This document shows positions 7,925 to 13,464 of a stretch of DNA of 20,370 nucleotides, piece by piece. How positions within the stretch are numbered: position 1 is the first letter of the stretch; the number at the start of each line of letters is the position of its first letter. The notes under the pieces were generated by a model. It saw nothing but the letters and a program-made list of their open reading frames with translations. It had not been told where the DNA came from and did not search any database. The DNA lies in contig JAFGTZ010000147.1 in assembly GCA_016938795.1 (NCBI GenBank), forward strand, positions 1 through 20,370, given 5' to 3'. This stretch comes from Chromatiaceae bacterium. GTDB lineage: Bacteria > Pseudomonadota > Gammaproteobacteria > Chromatiales > Chromatiaceae. Both the position numbers and the translations under genes were made by a program.

Positions 7925-8122
7925 TGCGTATCTTTGTTCAGACCGCCGCACCATGCCCAGCCCCTCACCTGGCCTCAGCGCACTCTCATGGGGTCGCGCG
8001 CGCTTAATCTCCAGCCGGGCGTCCGGGTCAAGCCCATGCGGCAGCCCAACCGCCTTGATCTCTTGCCTTGATCTCTCGCGACGCGCCCCACCAGACCATT
8101 CTTCTGTCTTGCCGGACACACC

Positions 8123-9022
8123 ATGACCCAAGCCTCGCTTGACCTGCGCGCACGGCTCTTCGTCGCGCTCCAGCAGCTCATCCCCCAGCACGCGCTCTCG
8201 CACCTCATGCACCGTGTCGCCAAGTCGCGCCACCCGCTGCTCAAGACGCTCCTCATTCGCGCCTTCGCGCGGCTCTACCGTATCGAGATGCGCGAGGCGC
8301 TGGAGCCCGACCTGGGGGCCTACCCCCATTTCAACGCCTTCTTCACCCGCGCCCTGCGCCCCGAGGCGCGCCCGCTCGACCCCGATTCGCGCGCCATCCT
8401 CTGCCCGGTCGATGGGGCCATCAGCCAGATCGGTGCGATCGAGGCCGGCACCCTCATCCAGGCCAAGGGGCAGCGCTACCGCCTTGTCGATCTGCTCGGC
8501 GGCGATACGCAGCACGCCAGCGCGCTCGATGGCGGGCGCTTTGCAACCCTCTATCTCTCGCCGCGCGACTATCACCGCATCCACCTGCCGCTCGCCGCTC
8601 GCCCCCGCGCCATGACCCATGTGCCGGGGCGGCTGTTTAGCGTCAATGCCACCACCACGGCGCTGGTGCCAGGGCTCTTCGCGCGCAACGAGCGACTGGT
8701 GGCGCAGCTCGACACCGACGCCGGCCCCATGACCCTGGTGCTGGTCGGCGCCATCTTTGTCGGCGGCATCGAAACCGTCTGGGACGGTGTCATCACACCC
8801 CCCCACCGCCCGGGCGCGGCGCGTCACTGGACGCTGGGCAAAGACGCCCGCCCGCTCGGGCGCGGCGCCGAGCTTGGCCGCTTCAACCTCGGCTCGACCG
8901 TCATCCTGCTCTTCCCTCCGGGCATGATGGAGTGGCATGCCACTCTTGCGCCCGGTCAGCCGGTGCGGCTCGGGCAAGCGCTGGGCCTCTTGCGCGAGAA
9001 CACCAGCACAAGCGGCGTGTGA
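8123..9022 (+). CDS. psd: Phosphatidylserine decarboxylase proenzyme
   Basis: 299 aa. It converts phosphatidylserine to phosphatidylethanolamine at the inner membrane, the last step of PE synthesis. The LGST motif at 256-259 marks self-cleavage between Gly257 and Ser258, which yields the beta chain and an alpha chain carrying the pyruvoyl group made from Ser258. The other parts of the maturation triad are Asp97 (CPVDGAIS) and His154 (DYHRIHLP). Length matches the gammaproteobacterial PSD-B type I family (about 285-300 aa). The ribosome binding site is weak (GCCGGA upstream). The ATG overlaps the TGA of a short upstream frame (ATGA), which is probably chance. tRNA-Leu follows 48 nt after the stop. 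Confidence 0.97.
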   Translation: MTQASLDLRARLFVALQQLIPQHALSHLMHRVAKSRHPLLKTLLIRAFARLYRIEMREALEPDLGAYPHFNAFFTRALRPEARPLDPDSRAILCPVDGAISQIGAIEAGTLIQAKGQRYRLVDLLGGDTQHASALDGGRFATLYLSPRDYHRIHLPLAARPRAMTHVPGRLFSVNATTTALVPGLFARNERLVAQLDTDAGPMTLVLVGAIFVGGIETVWDGVITPPHRPGAARHWTLGKDARPLGRGAELGRFNLGSTVILLFPPGMMEWHATLAPGQPVRLGQALGLLRENTSTSGV

Positions 9023-9027
9023 GGGGC

Positions 9028-9056
9028 TGGACAGATGTTCGTCCCTTGGCTAGACT
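9028..9056 (+). promoter_or_regulatory. tRNA-Leu promoter
   Basis: TGGACA at 9028-9033, a 17-nt spacer, TAGACT at 9051-9056. The start of transcription falls within about 10 nt of the mature tRNA 5' end at 9071. It begins 5 nt after the psd stop codon. Confidence 0.6.
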
Positions 9057-9070
9057 CGCTGATCTTCATT

Positions 9071-9157
9071 GCCGAGGTGGCGAAACTGGTAGACGCATCA
9101 GACTCAAAATCTGACGGTGGCAACACCGTGCCGGTTCGATTCCGGCCCTCGGTACCA
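9071..9157 (+). tRNA. tRNA-Leu (anticodon CAA)
   Basis: An 87-nt class II tRNA. The acceptor stem is GCCGAGG paired with CCTCGGT (the first pair is G-U), with discriminator A and encoded CCA at 9155-9157. The anticodon stem TCAGA/TCTGA closes the loop CTCAAAA, giving anticodon CAA, which reads UUG. The long variable arm is a GGTG/CACC hairpin, and the T arm CCGGTTCGATTCCGG is intact. It closely resembles E. coli tRNA-Leu(CAA), and all arms can be folded by eye. Confidence 0.97.
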
Positions 9158-9167
9158 GCAAGACGAC

Positions 9168-9206
9168 AAGGGGCTTAGGTTTGCAGACCTAGCCCCTTTT
9201 GTTTTT
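9168..9206 (+). terminator. Rho-independent terminator of tRNA-Leu
   Basis: A GC-rich stem (AGGGGCTTAGGT against ACCTAGCCCCT, one bulged base) is capped by a short loop and followed by TTTTGTTTTT. It starts 10 nt after the tRNA CCA end. Confidence 0.9.
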
Positions 9207-9209
9207 AGC

Positions 9210-9232
9210 GTGATTGCAAATAGACCAATCAC
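9210..9232. repeat. Small inverted repeat after the tRNA terminator
   Basis: GTGATTG (9210-9216) and CAATCAC (9226-9232) pair perfectly across 9 nt. No function is evident. Confidence 0.35.
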
Positions 9233-9253
9233 AGATGGATTTTTCGCTGAGGG

Positions 9254-9334
9254 CTGGGGGATGGACGCGGGGGTGTCAGCGGCAGGGATGCCGCTGTCAA
9301 GCCTCCAGGGAAAAATTCACTTCCGTCCCCCGCG
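9254..9334. repeat. Nested palindromic element upstream of nth
   Basis: The outer stem is CGCGGGGG (9266-9273) with CCCCCGCG (9327-9334), perfect over 8 bp. Inside it is a hairpin of CAGCGGCA (9277-9284) and TGCCGCTG (9289-9296) around GGGA, extended by two further pairs. AGCCTCCAGGGA follows the inner hairpin, and the element ends GTCCCCCGCG. This arrangement (GGCAGGGATGCC, then an AGCC...CAGGGA block, then a GTCCCC-type end) is the kind of dispersed intergenic palindrome I know from several gammaproteobacterial genomes, but copy number cannot be judged from one example here. Confidence 0.55.
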
Positions 9335-9375
9335 GCCTTTCAAGATCGAGACTCGAACCGGACCTGCCGCCTTCT

Positions 9376-10020
9376 ATGGATACCGCCGAGCGCGAAGCCT
9401 TTTTTGCCCGCCTGCAAGCCGCCAACCCCAACCCCACCACTGAACTGCGCTTTAGCACGCCCTTCGAGCTGCTGGTGGCGGTGATTCTCTCGGCCCAGGC
9501 CACCGACCGCAGCGTGAACGCGGCCACCGAGACGCTCTTCGCCGCCGCCAATACCCCCGAGGCCCTGCTCGCGCTTGGCGAAGAGGGGCTGAAGAGTCAT
9601 ATCCGCCGCATCGGGCTGTTCAATGCCAAGGCGCGCAACATCATCGCCACCTGCGCCCTCTTGGTCGAACACCATGGGGGCCAGGTGCCGCGCAGCCGCG
9701 AGGCCCTGGAGGCCCTGCCGGGGGTGGGGCGCAAAACCGCCAATGTGGTGCTCAACACCGCCTTTGGCGAGCCGACCATGGCGGTCGATACGCATATCTT
9801 TCGGGTAGCCAACCGCACCGGACTGGCCCCTGGCAAGACCCCACTCGCCGTGGAACAGGCGCTGCTTGAGCGGGTGCCGCCGCACTATTTGCACCAGGCC
9901 CATCATTGGCTCATCCTGCACGGACGCTATGTCTGCACCGCCCGCAAGCCGCGCTGCGCCGAGTGTGCGCTCGCCGATCTGTGCCACTGGCCCGAGAAAA
10001 CCGCTCCGCCAACAACCTGA
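9376..10020 (+). CDS. nth: Endonuclease III (DNA glycosylase/AP lyase)
   Basis: 214 aa, starting at ATG 9376, which aligns residue for residue with E. coli Nth (211 aa). The frame extends upstream to 9214, but that part runs through the palindromic element and is not Nth-like. It excises oxidised pyrimidines and nicks the strand by beta-elimination in base-excision repair. The helix-hairpin-helix LPGVGRKTANVV contains Lys120, the Schiff-base lysine, and Asp138 lies in AVDTHIFRV. The [4Fe-4S] ligands Cys187, Cys194, Cys197 and Cys203 follow the C-x6-C-x2-C-x5-C pattern. All numbers equal those of E. coli. No clear Shine-Dalgarno is seen. The DUF1841 gene begins 9 nt after the stop, suggesting co-transcription. 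Confidence 0.97.
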   Translation: MDTAEREAFFARLQAANPNPTTELRFSTPFELLVAVILSAQATDRSVNAATETLFAAANTPEALLALGEEGLKSHIRRIGLFNAKARNIIATCALLVEHHGGQVPRSREALEALPGVGRKTANVVLNTAFGEPTMAVDTHIFRVANRTGLAPGKTPLAVEQALLERVPPHYLHQAHHWLILHGRYVCTARKPRCAECALADLCHWPEKTAPPTT

Positions 10021-10029
10021 TCCACGCCT

Positions 10030-10488
10030 ATGTTCACGTCTGATCGCAACGCCTACCGACTTGCCTTTCTCGATGCCTGGCAAAAGCTCCAGACCCGCCA
10101 GCCGCTCGAACCGGTCGAGCAGCAGATTATCGAGATCATTGGCGAACATCCCGAGTATCAGGCGATCCTGGCCGATCGCGAGCGCGCGCTCAGCATCGAC
10201 TACCTGCCCGAGCGCGGCGACGTCAATCCCTTCTTGCACATGTCGCTGCACCTGGCGCTGCGCGATCAGGTCCGGCTCGATCAACCCAAGGGAATGCGCG
10301 CCCATCACCAACGTCTCGTCAAAGCCACCGGAGATCCCCACGCCGCCGAGCACCGCCTGCTGGAGTGTTTGGCCGAGATGCTCTGGCAGCTCCAGCAGCC
10401 CGGAGCGCGCGCCTTCGATGAAGCGGCCTACATGCGCTGTATCAAGCGCGTGGCGCAAGGCAAGGGCGTGAAGCGACGCGCTTCATGA
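10030..10488 (+). CDS. DUF1841 family protein
   Basis: 152 aa, soluble, no signal peptide. The conserved block NPFLHMSLHLALRDQVRLDQPKG (about residues 66-88) with the following H-HQ-LV pattern is typical of DUF1841, a proteobacterial family of unknown function. The N-terminus starts MFTSDRNAYRLAFLDAWQKL. It follows nth by 9 nt with no obvious ribosome binding site, so translational coupling to nth is likely. The pairing suggests, but does not show, a link to DNA repair. The C-terminus is basic (KGVKRRAS). Confidence 0.85.
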   Translation: MFTSDRNAYRLAFLDAWQKLQTRQPLEPVEQQIIEIIGEHPEYQAILADRERALSIDYLPERGDVNPFLHMSLHLALRDQVRLDQPKGMRAHHQRLVKATGDPHAAEHRLLECLAEMLWQLQQPGARAFDEAAYMRCIKRVAQGKGVKRRAS

Positions 10489-10602
10489 AGGAGCTGTTAC
10501 ACTGTACATGAGGACTCAGGGGGGATGAGGAGACTCAGGGCGACGCGGCGCTTCAGGCCGTGGCGCATCACCCCGCAGACCCATGCGACGAGGAGGCGAC
10601 CC
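10489..10602. other. 114-bp spacer before the host-attachment gene
   Basis: It holds two near-direct copies of GACTCAGGG separated by about 20 nt, and a strong AGGAGG at 10591-10596, six nt before the ATG at 10603. I found no -35/-10 pair with confidence. Confidence 0.4.
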
Positions 10603-11034
10603 ATGTCAAACTGGATTCTGGTGGCCGATACCAGCCGAGCCCGCATCTTTCAGGCCGAAAAGGCCGCGAGCCCCATTGAAGAAATTCGCACCCTGGCCTT
10701 CCCCGAGGCCCGGCTTCACGAGGGCGACCTCACCACGGATCGCGGCGGACGCGGCCATGATCCAGGCCCGGGCGGTCATGGCATGGAAGGTGAGCATGGC
10801 GCGAAACAGGACAATGCCGAGCGCTTCGCCGCCCTGGTGTGCGAGACGCTGGAGAGCGCACGCCTGGCGGGAGACTTCAGGCGCCTCTATATCATTGCCG
10901 CCCCCGCCTTTCTCGGACTGCTGCGCAAGCAGCTATCGGCGCCGCTGCGCCAACTGGTCGCCTCCGAGGTCGATAAAAACCTCACCGCTCAGCCCCCCGA
11001 GGCCATCCGTAAGCAACTGCCTGATTTTCTCTGA
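10603..11034 (+). CDS. Host attachment family protein (baeRF family 12-like)
   Basis: 143 aa from ATG 10603, chosen because AGGAGG lies six nt upstream and the product then starts MSNWILVADTSRARIFQ, the usual N-terminus of this family. An open extension to 10525 is Arg-rich and not family-like. The family is annotated as 'protein required for attachment to host cells' and is related to archaeo-eukaryotic release-factor-like domains. Visible hallmarks are the WILVADTSRARIF strand, the Gly/His-rich central loop (DRGGRGHDPGPGGHG), the LYIIAAPAFLGLLRKQL core and the C-terminal EVDKNLTAQPPEAIRKQLP. The name comes from one early observation; the biochemical role is unknown and ribosome-related activity is only an inference from the fold. 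sthA begins 5 nt after the stop. Confidence 0.82.
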   Translation: MSNWILVADTSRARIFQAEKAASPIEEIRTLAFPEARLHEGDLTTDRGGRGHDPGPGGHGMEGEHGAKQDNAERFAALVCETLESARLAGDFRRLYIIAAPAFLGLLRKQLSAPLRQLVASEVDKNLTAQPPEAIRKQLPDFL

Positions 11035-11039
11035 CTGCA

Positions 11040-12437
11040 ATGAACCGAGGCACCTTCGACACCATCGTCATCGGCACCGGCCCGGCTGGCGAGGGCGCGG
11101 CCATGAAGCTCGCCAAGGCGGGTCAGCGGGTGGCCGTCATCGAGGCCCATGAGGCGGTGGGCGGCGGCTGCACCCACTGGGGCACCATCCCCAGCAAGGC
11201 GCTGCGACACTCCATCCAGATGCTCGCCGACTATCGACGCAATCCGCTCTTTCAGCACACCCAGCATCAGATCGAGGTCGAGTTTCCCGACCTGCTGCGC
11301 GCCGCCGATGGGGTCATCGCCGAACAGGTGCGCACCCGTTACCGCTACTACCGACGCAACCGCGTCGAGGTGGTTTTCGGACGCGCGCGCTTTCTCGACC
11401 CGCACCGCATCGCCATCGAACGCACCGGCGGGGTGAGCGAACAGCTCAGCGCCGAGCGCTTCGTCATCGCCACCGGCTCGCGCCCCTATCATCCGCCGGA
11501 CATCGACTTCAGCCACCCGCGCATTCTCGACAGCGACACGGTGCTCGGCCTGCGCCACACGCCGCGCTCCATGACGATCTACGGGGCCGGGGTCATCGGC
11601 TGCGAATATGCCTCCATCATGAGCGCGCTCGACGTCAAGGTGAATCTGGTCAACACCCGGGATCGGCTGCTGTCCTTTCTCGATGACGAGATTACCGACG
11701 CGCTCGGCTACCATCTGCGCCAGCAGGGGGTGGTGATTCGTCACGACGAGAGCGTCGCGGCGGTCGCGGCCGACGATGCCGGTGTGGTGCTGCACTGCGC
11801 CTCGGGCAAGAAATTCCGCACCGAGGTGCTGCTCTGGGCCAACGGGCGCACCGGCAACACCCAGGATCTGGGTTTGGAGACCCTCGGGCTCGAACCCAAC
11901 GCGCGCGGCCAGCTCGATGTGAACCCGAGCTATCAGACCGCCCTGCCCCACATCTATGCCGTGGGCGATGTGGTCGGCCCACCCGCCCTGGCCAGCGCGA
12001 GCTATGATCAGGGGCGCTTTGTCGGGGCCCACATCGCCGAGGGCGCCTGCGACTGGTCGCTCATCGAGGAATTTCCCACCGGCATCTACACCGTGCCCGA
12101 GATCAGCTCAGTGGGCCGCACCGAGCGTGAGCTGACTGCCGCCCAAATCCCCTACGAGGTAGCCCAGGCCGACTTCAAGAGCATCGCGCGCGCCCAGATC
12201 ACCGGCCACACGGTCGGCATGCTCAAGCTACTCTTTCATCGCGAAACGCTCGAAATTCTCGGCATCCACTGCTTTGGCGAACAGGCCGCCGAGATCGTGC
12301 ATATCGGTCAGGCCATCATGGCCCAGCGCGGCGAGGCCAACACGCTGCGCTATTTCACCGAGACCACCTTCAACTATCCCACCATGGCCGAGGCCTATCG
12401 CGTGGCCGCGCTCAACGGACTCAACCGCCTGTTCTGA
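11040..12437 (+). CDS. sthA: Soluble pyridine nucleotide transhydrogenase
   Basis: 465 aa. This FAD enzyme transfers hydride between NADPH and NAD+ in the cytoplasm and usually drains excess NADPH. The FAD-binding GTGPAGEGAA is at 12-21, and the NAD(P)-binding fold IYGAGVIGCEYASI is in the middle. The C-terminal dimerisation domain ends LNGLNRLF. The signature GGGCTHWGTIPSKALRH carries Cys44 but Thr49 in place of the second redox cysteine. That distinguishes SthA from lipoamide dehydrogenase and glutathione reductase. Length equals E. coli SthA (466 aa). It starts 5 nt after the host-attachment gene with no ribosome binding site of its own, so coupled translation is likely. A REP-like inverted-repeat pair lies about 30 bp beyond its stop codon. 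Confidence 0.96.
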   Translation: MNRGTFDTIVIGTGPAGEGAAMKLAKAGQRVAVIEAHEAVGGGCTHWGTIPSKALRHSIQMLADYRRNPLFQHTQHQIEVEFPDLLRAADGVIAEQVRTRYRYYRRNRVEVVFGRARFLDPHRIAIERTGGVSEQLSAERFVIATGSRPYHPPDIDFSHPRILDSDTVLGLRHTPRSMTIYGAGVIGCEYASIMSALDVKVNLVNTRDRLLSFLDDEITDALGYHLRQQGVVIRHDESVAAVAADDAGVVLHCASGKKFRTEVLLWANGRTGNTQDLGLETLGLEPNARGQLDVNPSYQTALPHIYAVGDVVGPPALASASYDQGRFVGAHIAEGACDWSLIEEFPTGIYTVPEISSVGRTERELTAAQIPYEVAQADFKSIARAQITGHTVGMLKLLFHRETLEILGIHCFGEQAAEIVHIGQAIMAQRGEANTLRYFTETTFNYPTMAEAYRVAALNGLNRLF

Positions 12438-12448
12438 CTGCTCCGCCC

Positions 12449-12601
12449 CAGCCGCGAGAACGCCACCTGTGGAAGCGGCTTTTAGCCGCGAGAACCCCGC
12501 GCTGACATCCAGCAGCCGGGATCGGCGCTCTTATGCGCCTGTGGTGGCATCTTTGTCTGCAAGCGCATCGCTGTCGGCGCGCGGCCGGAAGCCGCTTCCA
12601 C
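12449..12601. repeat. REP/BIME-like inverted-repeat pair
   Basis: GTGGAAGCGGCTT (12469-12481) recurs as its exact reverse complement AAGCCGCTTCCAC (12589-12601), 107 bp apart. The left copy continues TTAGCCGCGAG, forming its own hairpin (AGCGGCT/AGCCGC). AGCCGCGAGAAC also occurs twice in direct orientation (from 12450 and from 12484). A GTGGAAGCGGCTT-type head with a GCCGCGA partner is the form of REP elements mobilised by RAYT transposases in many gammaproteobacteria. It sits in the sthA 3' region and may protect that transcript or end transcription; no T-run is present. Confidence 0.6.
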
Positions 12602-12633
12602 GAGAAGGCGCGCGATGAGTGATTGGATCACCC

Positions 12634-12661
12634 TTGTTATTTAAGTAAGTGCTTATATAAT
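12634..12661 (+). promoter_or_regulatory. Strong sigma-70 promoter upstream of the exported Met-rich protein gene
   Basis: TTGTTA (12634-12639), a 16-nt spacer, then a perfect TATAAT (12656-12661). This AT-rich patch stands out in the GC-rich background. Transcription would start near 12668, giving a leader of about 150 nt before the ATG at 12818. No other gene lies between. Confidence 0.65.
12637..12660. promoter_or_regulatory. Imperfect 11-2-11 palindrome inside the promoter, ArsR/SmtB-like operator shape
   Basis: The left arm TTATTTAAGTA (12637-12647) matches the reverse complement of the right arm (12650-12660, TTATATAAGCA) at 9 of 11 positions, with a 2-nt centre. It covers the spacer and most of the -10 box, so a bound protein would block RNA polymerase. 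AT-rich 12-2-12 imperfect palindromes placed this way are characteristic of ArsR/SmtB-family repressors (metal, sulfide or redox sensors). No arsR-type gene is in the window, so the regulator is inferred only. Confidence 0.5.
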
Positions 12662-12817
12662 GATCGCCTGATTGTGATGTTTGCCTGGTGCATCGCGATA
12701 AAGGGCGCGCCAGCGCCTTGCTTGCTGAACTCAAGACCGCTATGAACAACCGGGCCGGTACCCGCGCATTCAGGTCTAGCGTCATTCCTGTATCACAACT
12801 GCAAAAAGGTGTGTCTC

Positions 12818-13381
12818 ATGCTCAAGATCCTTCGCCCTGCCTCCTTCATCGTCCTGATCGGCGCTGCCTCGACTGCCGCCGCTTGGTACCCAGCCCCCTA
12901 CCCCATGAGCCCCGAGCAGCATCAGGCCTTCGCCGAGCAGCAGCGCCAGGCCATGGAGCAGCGCATGGCGGCCGAGCGCCAGTTCATGGAACAGCAGGCG
13001 GCGCGCTTTGCCCCGCCCGCGCCCTGGATGGGTGCTGAGTATCCTCAGGCGCCGGCCGTCCCCGCCTTTGAGCCCCCGGCCATGCCCGAACCGCCCAGCA
13101 TGCCCGAGCGCCCGAACTTTGATCGCGAACCCCCGGCCTATGTCGAGGAGCGCCAGCAGGAAATGGAGGCCTATCGCGCCCAGATGCGCGAACAGATGGA
13201 GGCGCGTCGCGCGGCCATGCAGGCCATGCGCGAGCAGCGTGCTGGCGCCATGCCCGCCCATCCCTGCCCGGGTCCGGGCTATGGCCAGGGATACCGGATG
13301 CATCATCCGCGCATGATGATGTGGAACGAGGACTGCCAGAGCGGCAGCGCTCCCCAGGGCGCCAATCCGCCGCAGAACTGA
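12818..13381 (+). CDS. Exported Met/Pro/Gln-rich protein, function unknown
   Basis: 187 aa from ATG 12818, with AAGGTG about 8 nt upstream; a GTG three codons earlier is a weaker choice. I do not recognise the family. A Sec signal peptide is clear (MLKILRP, hydrophobic to about 21, cleavage probably after AAA-22), so the mature protein is periplasmic or secreted. It begins WYPAPYP. Residues 31-63 and 108-140 are Gln/Glu/Met/Arg-rich and look like amphipathic coiled-coil helices. Between them lies a Pro-rich stretch (65-107). The C-terminus holds Cys150, His162, His163, a run of Met166-168 and Cys173. Methionine makes up 18 of 187 residues. Possible roles are periplasmic metal (copper) binding, stress chaperoning, or a structural exported protein such as the small sulfur-globule coat proteins of purple sulfur bacteria; none is demonstrated. 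It stands alone behind its own strong promoter. Confidence 0.75.
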   Translation: MLKILRPASFIVLIGAASTAAAWYPAPYPMSPEQHQAFAEQQRQAMEQRMAAERQFMEQQAARFAPPAPWMGAEYPQAPAVPAFEPPAMPEPPSMPERPNFDREPPAYVEERQQEMEAYRAQMREQMEARRAAMQAMREQRAGAMPAHPCPGPGYGQGYRMHHPRMMMWNEDCQSGSAPQGANPPQN

Positions 13382-13383
13382 AC

Positions 13384-13448
13384 CGCATCCAAGACGAGAT
13401 GCGTCATCGGGCGGTGCGTCGTTAGCCGCCTCGCTCGATGTGTGCGGC
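13384..13448. other. Overlapping small hairpins between convergent genes
   Basis: CGCATC (13384-13389) pairs with GATGCG (13398-13403). GGCGG (13410-13414) pairs with CCGCC (13426-13430), and AGCCGC (13424-13429) alternatively pairs with GCGGCT (13443-13448). This is the gap between two convergent genes, so a bidirectional termination role is plausible, but no T-tract supports an intrinsic terminator. Confidence 0.35.
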
Positions 13449-13464
13449 TGAAACCGCGCCGACT

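Noticed and set aside
6518..8071. 517-codon plus-strand frame over the yihY tail, rimB-like and msrB genes
   Set aside because: Crosses three well-supported genes, two of them on the other strand, and has no coherent domain.
7953..8126. 58-codon frame ending ATGA over the psd start
   Set aside because: Ser/Pro/Arg-rich composition typical of non-coding GC-rich DNA and no ribosome binding site; noted only as a possible leader peptide.
7859..8977. 372-codon minus-strand frame opposite psd
   Set aside because: Antisense shadow of psd plus its leader; composition is typical of GC-rich shadow frames.
10989..12032. 347-codon minus-strand frame opposite sthA
   Set aside because: Antisense shadow of an intact sthA.
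12688..13038. Frame starting GTG 12688 running into the exported Met-rich gene
   Set aside because: It overlaps the signal-peptide-bearing gene in another frame and lacks a ribosome binding site; the upstream part is better read as a leader.
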